Notes under the pieces: model-generated
What the model was told of the DNA's origin: nothing
The model's input: the letters and a program-made list of their open reading frames with translations, nothing else
The model's database searches: none
Shown here: piece after piece, positions 25,748 through 34,256 of the stretch
Position numbering within the stretch: position 1 is the first letter of the stretch
Layout: every line of letters begins with the position of its first letter
Program-made: the position numbers and the translations under genes
Source: NS-11 sp036505795
GTDB taxonomy: Bacteria > Nitrospirota > Nitrospiria > Nitrospirales > NS-4
DNA: 64,000 nt
Direction: 5' to 3'
Assembly (NCBI GenBank): GCA_036505795.1
Contig: DASXSU010000091.1
Coordinates: 10,063 to 74,062 of the forward strand

Positions 25748-28700
25748 ATGATGAGAATCGTGTGCGCGCCATTCCATCCCGATTTGGAAGAGGTGTTGGT
25801 CAGTGAGGTCCAGGCGGCGAAACAGTCCGATCCTCTCAGCCCCGTCGCGATCTTCGTGCCCTCACAACAGCTGGCCCGCCGGGTAAAGTGGTTGCTGTCG
25901 GTTGAGCGGCATGCAGCGCTCCTTGACGTTCATATTCTCACTTTCCATCAGCTGGCCGTGACAATCATGCGCGAAAATTCACAGATGCGCCTGCCGGAAC
26001 TAGTGGACCACGGATTTCGCCAGGAACTTCTGCGCTCGCTGGTAAAACGGGGATTGCCGAGCCTTGAGGTCTTCAGCGAATGGGCGCGGATGCGCGGCGT
26101 CTGGGCGGGCCTGTGGGCCACCATCCAGGATCTAAAAGAGGCCAGGATCGATCCTGCCTCGGCTCTGTCTGCGGTCGAGGAGGGGATCATCGGAGGCGAG
26201 GACCCTCAGCGTCTTCGCGGCCTGCTCCATCTTTATCGGGCCGTACTCGCAACCGATCGCTCGCTGCAAATCGCCGATCCGGATGATCTTGCCCGGCTCA
26301 CGGTGCCCCAGGTGCCACATTCGGGATTTCTTGCCCGCATGAAGAGAATTATCTATTACGGTTTCTATGATCTGACACAAGGCCAGCTCGATTTCTTCAA
26401 AACCGTCCACGCGGGCTATCCGACGACTGTCCTCTTTCCCCTTGATAACGGGAATCCATCCCATAGATTCGCGCAACAGTTTTTCGACACCTACATCACG
26501 GGCATGACTTCTCAACTTGCGTCTGACGTAGACCAGCAGGGTTCTACCCAGATTCCACTTCCTTTCGGAGGTGAGGATGCTCGGGTGGAAGATCGATCGA
26601 TTCTTGGCTCGCTGGCCGCAGAGATGGCACCCGCAGTACGTGACTCGTGCCGGATCTTCAGCGCCGTGGGGATCGATAGCGAAGTCTTCACCGTGGCGAA
26701 AGAAATCTTAAGACTGGTCGAGGATCAGGGAATGGAGCCGGCGGAGATCGGCGTCGTCGCGCGGGCACTGGACCCTGTCATTTCGGTGGTCCGTAAAGTT
26801 TTCGATGAGAACCGCATTACCTTTTCGTGTCCGTTGGGGGAGCCTTTGATCCACCAGCCGTTGGTCAAAACCATCGTGCAGTTCATAGGCCTGCGGTCGG
26901 CGATGTTTCCGCGGGCGGAGGTTCTGGATGTGCTCACATCGCCGTTCTGCCGCTTTCACACGGCCTCGGAGGAGCTCGCCCCTCGCGTGGATCGGTGGGA
27001 CTGGATCACCCGCCGTTTGAATATTACCAAGGGCTCTGCCGAGGGTAACGGCTTTGGCGACTGGGTGCGCTTGCAACGAGCTGCGGATAAGAGACCGACG
27101 GTATCATCAAGCCAGGACCAGGCGCCCTTGCCTGTCCCGAAAGGCGAGATCTTGCTCCTTTGGCAGATGGTCAGGCAATTGCATGAAGATCTGTCGGCGC
27201 TTCCCACGCGCGCCGGTTGGAAGGAGTACACCACGATTTTCATGAACCTTCTTCCACGGTGGTTTGAACTGTCAGCCTGGACGGAGGACATCGCAACGAC
27301 TCTCATCGAGCAGGTTCAGTTGGCGGTGAGAGCCAGCATGAGATCCGTTGAAACATTGGACCTTCTTGAGGATGAGGTCAGCCTCGATGAATGGTGTGAC
27401 TACCTGGTGCGCATGCTGGAGAGGGCGCAATTGCCCTCAGACACGCAAGATCTCGCCGGCGTACGCGTGTTGGATGCGATGGCTGCTCGCGGCCTTCGTT
27501 TCCGGGCGCTCTTTGTCATAGGGCTCAATGACAAAGTCTTCCCTCGATCCATCCAGGAAGACGCCTTTCTAGCAGATGCCGATCGGGACATCTTGAACCG
27601 CGATCTTGGCTATAAGATAGCTCGCAAGCTCGATGGCTTTGCGGAAGAGCGGCTGCTTTTCACGCTGCTTTTGAGGTCCGCGAAGGAGCGGCTGTATCTG
27701 AGCTATCAACGTGCCGATCGTGATGGCCGGCCGCTGGCGCCATCCGGCTATCTGGCGGAGCTACAGCGCGAACTGAGCGGCCAGGAGGCTGTCATCAGCC
27801 GCCGCCCGACGGAGCGGTGGGAGTCGTGGCCCTGCGAACCAAGGCTGCTCACGGCGCAGGAGATGGCTCTTCGAGTAGTTCTCCAGAGCGATTTTGACTC
27901 TCGGACTGTCGCCTCAGAATTAGAATTTCTCTCCCGACCGGCAGCGCTTCTGGCGCAAGGGCTGAGCGCGCTGGCCAGCATTGACAGTGCCGACCCTCGG
28001 CTGACCGGGTACGACGGGTTTGTCGGTGAAGATCCATTGGGGGCTCCCATCTCGCTCTCGCCGACGGCCTTGCAACGGTATGCTGAATGTCCCTTTCAGT
28101 ATTACAGCACGCAGGTCTTGCGGGTGATCCCGCTGCCGACGCCGGAGTCGGTGAACGAGCTTGATGGCCGCACCCGCGGCCAGCTCTGCCACGCGGTCTT
28201 GCGCGCTTTTTATGAGCGGCTCCATGGGACCGGCTTGCCGATGGTCCAAGTTCCTCCCGAGGACGCTCTTGAATGGCTCAGGGACGCGGCGGGAGCGGTC
28301 TTTTCTGAGTTCGAGCGTACTGAGGCCACCGGCTATCCCTTGCTCTGGGAAGTCGCCAAGGAGGAGATTCTACGCCTGGTGAAAGAGCTCGTGAGCAACG
28401 ATCTCGTCGAACTGTCGAAGTCCGGTTATCGCCCTTCGTTGTTCGAGTTTTCGGTGGCGGGCCCGCTTGATCTGGGGTCATCCTCGGATGGACCGGTTAT
28501 GATTCACGGCGTTCTCGATCGGGTGGATTTGAGGGAGGTCGCAGGAACGGTCCACATCCGAATCGTGGATTATAAGTATACGGGGAGCCGCACGATGGCC
28601 GCTCGAGATAAAGATCTTGCCGTTGCCACGATGAGGGCCCAACGGCTTCAGCCACTGCTCTACCTGCATCTTGCCAAATATGTGTTGCCCGATCGTTTGG

Positions 28701-29053
28701 TCGAACCTGATTCAGCGGCCTTTTACTTTTTGGGATCGAGATGGAGCGACATGCCGATCCGGCGGACGGCGCTCGACGCTGCGTGTTGGGAGGGACAGAG
28801 TCGCGTGCTGATCACAAAGACCCTGCAGCGCCTGCTGGACGGGATTCGGCAAGGACGTTTCTCAATTCTTCCTGGAGAGTACTGCGGACACTGCGATTTT
28901 GCCACGGCCTGCCGCTACACGCACACTCCGACCGGCAGGCGGGCCAGAACTGACCCGGCGATGAGGCTCCTCAAGAATCTCAGGACCATAAAAGTCCCAC
29001 GACCCGACGCCGGCGAAGCAGACGGCGATGATGCGCCCTACCCGCGTGCCTGA
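25748..29053 (+). CDS. addB: AddB-like PD-(D/E)XK nuclease subunit
   Basis: 1101-aa partner of the AddA-type helicase that processes double-strand breaks. The N-terminal half is an inactivated UvrD-like helicase fold (VAIFVPSQQLARRVKWLL in place of a P-loop). The C-terminal RecB-like nuclease has HGVLDRVDL and IVDYKYTG as the Asp and DxK residues. The Fe-S cluster cysteines are one in YAECPFQYY and three in CGHCDFATACRY, the AddB pattern. The start overlaps nothing; the end overlaps addA by 26 nt. The symbol is used by analogy; the pair could equally be called RecB-like. Confidence 0.8.
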   Translation: MMRIVCAPFHPDLEEVLVSEVQAAKQSDPLSPVAIFVPSQQLARRVKWLLSVERHAALLDVHILTFHQLAVTIMRENSQMRLPELVDHGFRQELLRSLVKRGLPSLEVFSEWARMRGVWAGLWATIQDLKEARIDPASALSAVEEGIIGGEDPQRLRGLLHLYRAVLATDRSLQIADPDDLARLTVPQVPHSGFLARMKRIIYYGFYDLTQGQLDFFKTVHAGYPTTVLFPLDNGNPSHRFAQQFFDTYITGMTSQLASDVDQQGSTQIPLPFGGEDARVEDRSILGSLAAEMAPAVRDSCRIFSAVGIDSEVFTVAKEILRLVEDQGMEPAEIGVVARALDPVISVVRKVFDENRITFSCPLGEPLIHQPLVKTIVQFIGLRSAMFPRAEVLDVLTSPFCRFHTASEELAPRVDRWDWITRRLNITKGSAEGNGFGDWVRLQRAADKRPTVSSSQDQAPLPVPKGEILLLWQMVRQLHEDLSALPTRAGWKEYTTIFMNLLPRWFELSAWTEDIATTLIEQVQLAVRASMRSVETLDLLEDEVSLDEWCDYLVRMLERAQLPSDTQDLAGVRVLDAMAARGLRFRALFVIGLNDKVFPRSIQEDAFLADADRDILNRDLGYKIARKLDGFAEERLLFTLLLRSAKERLYLSYQRADRDGRPLAPSGYLAELQRELSGQEAVISRRPTERWESWPCEPRLLTAQEMALRVVLQSDFDSRTVASELEFLSRPAALLAQGLSALASIDSADPRLTGYDGFVGEDPLGAPISLSPTALQRYAECPFQYYSTQVLRVIPLPTPESVNELDGRTRGQLCHAVLRAFYERLHGTGLPMVQVPPEDALEWLRDAAGAVFSEFERTEATGYPLLWEVAKEEILRLVKELVSNDLVELSKSGYRPSLFEFSVAGPLDLGSSSDGPVMIHGVLDRVDLREVAGTVHIRIVDYKYTGSRTMAARDKDLAVATMRAQRLQPLLYLHLAKYVLPDRLVEPDSAAFYFLGSRWSDMPIRRTALDAACWEGQSRVLITKTLQRLLDGIRQGRFSILPGEYCGHCDFATACRYTHTPTGRRARTDPAMRLLKNLRTIKVPRPDAGEADGDDAPYPRA

Positions 29054-32000
29054 CACACTCATCCTACGTGATGCCGATGCGCGGCTCTCCGCCGCGACCA
29101 CCTTCGATCGCAACATCGTCGTCACCGCCAGCGCGGGCACTGGCAAGACGACGCTCCTCGTAGACCGTCTTTTGCAATTGCTCATGAAATCCCCCGACCC
29201 GGTCTCGCTCTCTGAGATTGTGGCGCTCACGTTCATGGAAAAAGCCGCTCACGAAATGAAGGTACGCTTGCGCGAACGTCTGCTGGACCTACGGCTGAAT
29301 TCTGAGGCGTGCGGAGCTCTCGCCGCCGCCAATAGAGTGTCTCCTCTCGAGATAAGGACTCGGGCGGAGCGGGCGCTCGAGGAATTGGAGCGAAGCCAGA
29401 TCGGGACGATTCATAGTTTTGCCGCGCATCTGATTCGCAGCTATCCGATCGAAGCCGGCGTCGATCCGCGCTTCGAGCCGGATGATGGGAGCGGGTTTGA
29501 ACGGCATTTTGAGCGTGACTGGCAGGAATGGCTTCAGGTCGAACTCGGCTCGCTGGGAGAGCGGCATGAGATCTGGAAGCGCGTCCTTCGACGCACGAGC
29601 CTCGAGAGCCTGCGTGAGCTGGCGACAAAACTTACGAAGGACCTAGTGCCTCTTCCACTGATGATGGCCCAGATGCAGCCCGGTTCAATGACACCGGTGC
29701 TTAAAAACTGGCTTGGAAAATGTCTGGCGCGGACGCGGGTTCTGCTGATGGGCGAGCGTCATCGAGAGCGGGAACCGCGGCAAGTGGAAAAGCTCCTTGA
29801 CGTCTCGGCCCATCTGTTTGAGCTGGTACTAACGGGAGGACTGGAGGCCATCTCCGGGCTGAGCCAAGATAGCCGCATCCTTCTGCAAACCAAGGATCCG
29901 GGCTCCAAACCGCCGGGCCAATGGGATGAGCAGGACTTCGCAGAGGCGATCACGTTGATCGAAACTGCAAAAGCCCTCCTCAAGACCGACCATGAGTATC
30001 TCGCAGCCGTGCTCACGATTTTGATCCCGTTTGCCGAAGGATGTCGGCGACGATTTCTTGAAGCGGGTCGGATTGGCTTTGATGGTTTGCTTGCACGGGC
30101 GCGTGCGCTGATTAAGTCCCACCCCCAAGTCAGGAGAAGATTGAAGCAGCAGTTCAAGGCGGTCCTGGTGGACGAGTTTCAGGATACAGATCCGGTCCAA
30201 TACGAAATCTTATTGTTCTTATGCGAGCGGTCGGAGGATGCTGCCGCCTCGTGGCAGGAGGTGAGACTTGAGCCGGGGAAGCTGTTTATCGTCGGAGATC
30301 CGAAACAATCCATCTTTGCGTTCAGGCGGGCAGACATCGAAGCTTTCCAACAGGTCACTGATCGGGTCGTGAGCCAAGGTGGTATGGCCTTGACGTTGAC
30401 CACGAACTTCAGAAGCCATGCCTCGATCATCTCCTGCATAAATGGTCTGTTCTCTCGATTGATCAGCGAGCAGCCTGGTCTACAACCCGCATACCACCCG
30501 CTTGAGCCTCAACCGGATAGGACCACCTGCGCCGGCATGCCGGGGGTGGAACTCCGTCTAGTCGCCCAAGACGATGAGAGCAATGAAACCGATGAGCTTA
30601 GCGCGGAAGAAGCGATGCGAAGCGAGGCGGAGGCTGTTGCGCGGTGGGTGAAACAGGAAATAGTCGGGAAGGAAGTCCTGATCGATCGGGACGGCCGCCG
30701 GCGCAAGGCCGCGCCCGGTGATGTGGCGCTGTTGTTTCGCACCTTCAGTCAAGGGAGACATTACCTGGACGCCCTGCGTCGGCACGGTCTGGCGTATCTT
30801 GCCGAAGGAGAAAAACATTTTTATCAGCGTCAGGAGGTCATCGATTTCGTCAATCTGCTGCGGTGCATTCAGAATCCCGATGATGCTGTTGCCCGGCTGG
30901 GGCTGATGCGCTCGCCCCTCGGCGGCCTCTCTGATGGCGAGGTGAGAGAGCTTACGGCGCTCGGCGCGCTGGATTACCGACAGGGAGCGCACGCCCGTTT
31001 GGACGAACATCCGAAGGCCGCGCATCTTCATCGGCTCTATGCGGTGCTCCAAATGTTGCATGAGGACTGCCCCCGACGGCCGCTGCCGAGCGCCCTTGAT
31101 CTGATCTTCGAGCGGTTGCCGGTGCTCGAGTTGGCGGCCGCTTCGGCGCATGGTGAGCAGGCGATGGCGAATCTCTGGAAGGTCCGGGGGCTGACGGACG
31201 AGCTGGTGGGTGATCCTGCGCTCACCTTAGCCGGATTCGCAGAACTGCTGTCTGGGCGTATCGTAGATCCGCCAGATGAGTCCGAGACGGGCCTCGCCGA
31301 GGACTCCTCAGAGGCGGTGCGGGTTTTGACGATTCACAAGGCGAAAGGTCTGGAATTTCCCATTGTGGTCCTTGTAGGGCTCCAAGCGGGGACCCCGACG
31401 CAATTCGATTCCATCGAGGTGCATCATGACTGGTCGACAGATGTGGTGGGCCTGCGTTTCGAAGGTATCAGTACTCTGGAGGGTATCTTCACTGCAGAAA
31501 AGTTGTCCGCGCGGATGACCTCAGAACAGCGGCGCTTGCTGTATGTGGGCATGACCAGGGCCAAGGAACGGCTGGTGCTTTCGGGCGCATTGAGCCGGCG
31601 CCCGGCATCCGGTAATTTTCTAGCCCTCTGCCGGGAAGCTATCGGAGAATCGTTGGGCAAAGAGGATTGCCCCGTCTTGGAAGCTGGAGACGGTAGAATT
31701 ATACAGACTATCCTCCCGCCGGACGAGGGCAGGCTCTGGACATGGAAGCCAGCGGCACGGCCTGCGGAGCCGGTGCCCGATATGGCGGATTTTGTGCCGC
31801 GGTGGCACAAGCGAGAAGAGGCCTATCGGCACCGTCGCGACAATCCGATCATCGTAACAGCGAGCTCTCTGGCCGTGAAGACACGAGTCGCGGGACAAGG
31901 CTCATCATCTCAGACATCAGCGATGATCATTGGTTCCATCATGCATACCATTTTGAATAAACTGACTTACACCGATAAACTTAAACCGACACATCAGATT

Positions 32001-32435
32001 ACAGAGTCGGCACTCGGCCTCGAACTGCCCGAGGAATTATACCCGGAGCGGGAAGCGATTCTAGCTGATCTCCAGGGTATGTTGTCCACGTTCATACAGT
32101 CGGATATGTATGCCGATTTGTGCGGCTCGACCATCGTCGCCCGCGAAATTCCATTTCTCATGCCGTTTTGCTTTCCCTCCGGGCATCTGCCGACAGGTCT
32201 CATGGAAGGGCGCATTGATCTGCTCTATCGGAAAGACGGCCGCCTGTGGATAGCCGATTATAAGACGGATCGCGTGAGCGAGGCTGAGATGGCGGAGCGA
32301 GCGCAGGCCTATGGCGGGCAGGCGCGGCACTACATGCAGGCGGTAGCGCAGGGATTCGGTGAACCGCCGGCGGGGTTCAAGTTTATTTTCTTACGGTTGG
32401 GGAAGGTGGCAGAGGTTCTTTTCCCGGTTGACTGA
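29028..32435 (+). CDS. addA: AddA-like UvrD/Rep helicase-nuclease
   Basis: 1135-aa superfamily 1 helicase with a C-terminal nuclease. Walker A TASAGTGKTTLL, motif Ia ALTFMEKAA, motif II VLVDEFQDTD, motif III GDPKQSIFAFRRAD, motif IV LTTNFRS, motif V VLTIHKAKGLEFP, motif VI LLYVGMTRAKERL; the nuclease DYK is in LWIADYKTD with GQARHYMQA after it. It forms a two-gene unit with addB, translationally overlapping. RecBCD-type end processing is the known role of the family. No Chi-like motif can be assigned from this window. Confidence 0.88.
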   Translation: MMRPTRVPDTLILRDADARLSAATTFDRNIVVTASAGTGKTTLLVDRLLQLLMKSPDPVSLSEIVALTFMEKAAHEMKVRLRERLLDLRLNSEACGALAAANRVSPLEIRTRAERALEELERSQIGTIHSFAAHLIRSYPIEAGVDPRFEPDDGSGFERHFERDWQEWLQVELGSLGERHEIWKRVLRRTSLESLRELATKLTKDLVPLPLMMAQMQPGSMTPVLKNWLGKCLARTRVLLMGERHREREPRQVEKLLDVSAHLFELVLTGGLEAISGLSQDSRILLQTKDPGSKPPGQWDEQDFAEAITLIETAKALLKTDHEYLAAVLTILIPFAEGCRRRFLEAGRIGFDGLLARARALIKSHPQVRRRLKQQFKAVLVDEFQDTDPVQYEILLFLCERSEDAAASWQEVRLEPGKLFIVGDPKQSIFAFRRADIEAFQQVTDRVVSQGGMALTLTTNFRSHASIISCINGLFSRLISEQPGLQPAYHPLEPQPDRTTCAGMPGVELRLVAQDDESNETDELSAEEAMRSEAEAVARWVKQEIVGKEVLIDRDGRRRKAAPGDVALLFRTFSQGRHYLDALRRHGLAYLAEGEKHFYQRQEVIDFVNLLRCIQNPDDAVARLGLMRSPLGGLSDGEVRELTALGALDYRQGAHARLDEHPKAAHLHRLYAVLQMLHEDCPRRPLPSALDLIFERLPVLELAAASAHGEQAMANLWKVRGLTDELVGDPALTLAGFAELLSGRIVDPPDESETGLAEDSSEAVRVLTIHKAKGLEFPIVVLVGLQAGTPTQFDSIEVHHDWSTDVVGLRFEGISTLEGIFTAEKLSARMTSEQRRLLYVGMTRAKERLVLSGALSRRPASGNFLALCREAIGESLGKEDCPVLEAGDGRIIQTILPPDEGRLWTWKPAARPAEPVPDMADFVPRWHKREEAYRHRRDNPIIVTASSLAVKTRVAGQGSSSQTSAMIIGSIMHTILNKLTYTDKLKPTHQITESALGLELPEELYPEREAILADLQGMLSTFIQSDMYADLCGSTIVAREIPFLMPFCFPSGHLPTGLMEGRIDLLYRKDGRLWIADYKTDRVSEAEMAERAQAYGGQARHYMQAVAQGFGEPPAGFKFIFLRLGKVAEVLFPVD

Positions 32436-32445
32436 TCCGTTGAAA

Positions 32446-32475
32446 TAGACAGCTCATGACGCGAAACGGTACTAT
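32446..32475 (+). promoter_or_regulatory. Promoter of the 32481 gene (leaderless)
   Basis: TAGACA (32446-32451), 18-nt spacer, TACTAT (32470-32475). The predicted +1 is at the ATG (32481) within one base, and no Shine-Dalgarno is present. Confidence 0.4.
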
Positions 32476-32480
32476 CGACC

Positions 32481-33284
32481 ATGCTCCCCCCGGCACAATG
32501 GAATGAGTTGACCCAATGGTGGACCGACACAGCCACCCAATTAGGCGTCGGCAGCCCCTGCGTCTCCTTTTTCATGCCCGGATCCGGTGCGCTTGAGGCC
32601 CTCTCCAAGGTTTTGGAGGCCCGCGGCGATCTGCATTATGTCCTGTTCGTGCTGATCCGTTACTGGGTTCCGCCGATCCTGCCGCCGATGGGAAAGGAAC
32701 GGACCGCAAAGAACGATCCCGATTACTGGATCGAATCGGAGCAGATCCTCAAACAGGCAGTCGCGCGGCTGCGCGAGCTAAGGCCGTTTCTCACGATGCT
32801 GACTGAATCGGGGCCGAAGCCCAGCGCGGCCCCGGTCACCTCGGAGTTAGATCTTTCCGCATTGCTGGAAGGAATCGGCGAGGCTGCGGGGCGCTTGGGC
32901 GGTCCGGACTATACCTCCGTCGTCAAGAGCCTGAACTCCACACCGTTCCGACAGGTCATCCACTTTAGGCACAACAAAAAACACAGCACTGAGGTGTGGG
33001 TGGTCTTTCTGTTGAAGGAGCATCTTCGATCCGCAGGCTTGGGAAAGGACCGAGCCTGGCCCATTGTCTGTGATGTGATTACCGCTGCAGGCATCCGCAC
33101 TGCGGAGGGCATAGCGTATGATGCCGACGAGCTGAAGTCCTGGTGGACCAAACACTGGCCCCGCGCATACGCGTTACTTGCGCCGAAGGACGCCGAGATG
33201 CAGCCCACCGAATACGCCTACCAAAGTGATTACCAGTGGTTTCAGACCTGGATGAACTATCAGATCGAGTCGCGGCCGACGTAA
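32481..33284 (+). CDS. Hypothetical cytoplasmic protein, 267 aa
   Basis: Not recognised. It is Trp-rich (NELTQWWTD, DELKSWWTKHWPRA, YQWFQTWMNYQ) and mainly helical by composition. It has no signal peptide, no membrane helix and no known nucleotide-binding motif. It follows addA by 45 nt but appears to have its own leaderless promoter. Codon use looks like its neighbours. Confidence 0.65.
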   Translation: MLPPAQWNELTQWWTDTATQLGVGSPCVSFFMPGSGALEALSKVLEARGDLHYVLFVLIRYWVPPILPPMGKERTAKNDPDYWIESEQILKQAVARLRELRPFLTMLTESGPKPSAAPVTSELDLSALLEGIGEAAGRLGGPDYTSVVKSLNSTPFRQVIHFRHNKKHSTEVWVVFLLKEHLRSAGLGKDRAWPIVCDVITAAGIRTAEGIAYDADELKSWWTKHWPRAYALLAPKDAEMQPTEYAYQSDYQWFQTWMNYQIESRPT

Positions 33285-33621
33285 CTTTCCTGCCCAGTAG
33301 CCGTCTCTGATCCATCGTTTGCCGAGAGCAGCCCGCAATGGCAATACCTGACTTAAATCAAATGTCAAATTATAACTTAGGCTAATAGTCTTGATGAAAA
33401 ATCATACAGAATATGTTTCTAGTATATATTCTTGACACCGCTTCAAAAAAATGAGACCGTCCAAAAAGCTCAGGCGTCTATGGCGTCAGCAATTGTGGAT
33501 GTGTCGTATGAAGCGTCGGCCCGCCTCCCTCCAAAAGTTACAGACACAATGGCCTGTCCTGCTCCAACTTCCAGTTCGCCAACATTTTGATCGGCTCAAC
33601 CCTACCAAGGAAAGGAGGTCA
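33285..33621. other. AT-rich intergenic region
   Basis: About 340 nt without a convincing gene. 33350-33435 is markedly AT-rich. It contains TTGACA at 33432-33437, with no matching -10 box at 17 nt. An open frame from 33451 has no Shine-Dalgarno or protein-like composition until the short ORF at 33622. Confidence 0.5.
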
Positions 33622-33675
33622 ATGCAGTATCAGGAAACGAGTCAACAAGAAGCAGTCAACTGGTCCGTAGTGTGA
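33622..33675 (+). CDS. Candidate 17-aa leader peptide
   Basis: ATG at 33622 follows a strong AAAGGAGGT Shine-Dalgarno and encodes MQYQETSQQEAVNWSVV, ending in TGA 16 nt before the next gene, which has its own Shine-Dalgarno. It may be a translated leader or chance; there is no attenuator hairpin that I can name. Confidence 0.3.
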   Translation: MQYQETSQQEAVNWSVV

Positions 33676-33690
33676 AAGGGAGGAGTAATA

Positions 33691-34116
33691 ATGAATACGC
33701 CTAATATACATACGAGATGGTTTATGGCTTTGATCGCTGCGCTTGCACTGGCTATCTTCCCGACGGGGGCGATGGCGCTGCTCGAAGATCAAGGAGCCTG
33801 GATTGATACCATCACGGGCGTTACTGCCAGCACCGTTCCGGAAGACAGTCTCCAGCCATACCTCGGGCAGTTGCAGATCGTTCGAACAGCGTTGCGCTAC
33901 GGTGATGAGCGGTCGGTTTCCACCGCCATGAGTCGTTTTATGGAGATGCTGGATCAGCGAGAATATGGCGTCTCAACCGAGGCCGCAACGCGGTTGCTCG
34001 AGGCGTGTATACGCATCATTCCGGTCAAATTTCATGATATGTCTCGTCACCCAGGCTATCGTGACCTTCTGGATCGCCTGAATGAAGAAAATGGTTTTGG
34101 ATCAAGCGGCGGCTAA
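33691..34116 (+). CDS. Exported hypothetical protein, 141 aa
   Basis: Not recognised. The N-terminus has Arg-10, a hydrophobic core (FMALIAALALAIFPTGAMA) and a signal peptidase I-like AMA site near residue 29, so it is probably periplasmic. The mature part is helical (YLGQLQIVRTALRYGDERSV; ATRLLEACIRIIP) and has a single Cys. Shine-Dalgarno GGGAGGAG before ATG 33691. A hairpin follows the gene. Confidence 0.7.
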   Translation: MNTPNIHTRWFMALIAALALAIFPTGAMALLEDQGAWIDTITGVTASTVPEDSLQPYLGQLQIVRTALRYGDERSVSTAMSRFMEMLDQREYGVSTEAATRLLEACIRIIPVKFHDMSRHPGYRDLLDRLNEENGFGSSGG

Positions 34117-34161
34117 CGCGGTATCGATGAAGATGCCGAAGTAACTGGCGCCGTGGAAGCA

Positions 34162-34198
34162 CCAGGGGGCTCAGGGCCGGATGCTCTGAGCCCTCTGG
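34162..34198. terminator. Strong hairpin between convergent genes
   Basis: CCAGGGGGCTCAG (34162-34174) pairs with CTGAGCCCTCTGG (34186-34198), a 13-bp stem with one G-T wobble. No T tract follows. It separates the convergent 33691 gene and the TonB receptor and could serve both. Confidence 0.5.
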
Positions 34199-34256
34199 AC
34201 AATCTTCCGAGTGGCGGTCGGGACGGTCTCCTACCGCATCAGCCGGTGAGGTCTCG

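Noticed and set aside
25748..32435. AddB/AddA pair as part of a phage-defence island
   Set aside because: Both look like standard recombination nuclease-helicase subunits, and no defence or mobile genes flank them.
33451..33675. 74-codon open frame in the AT-rich gap
   Set aside because: Basic, low-information protein sequence with no start signal; only its last 17 codons have a strong Shine-Dalgarno and are reported as a candidate leader.
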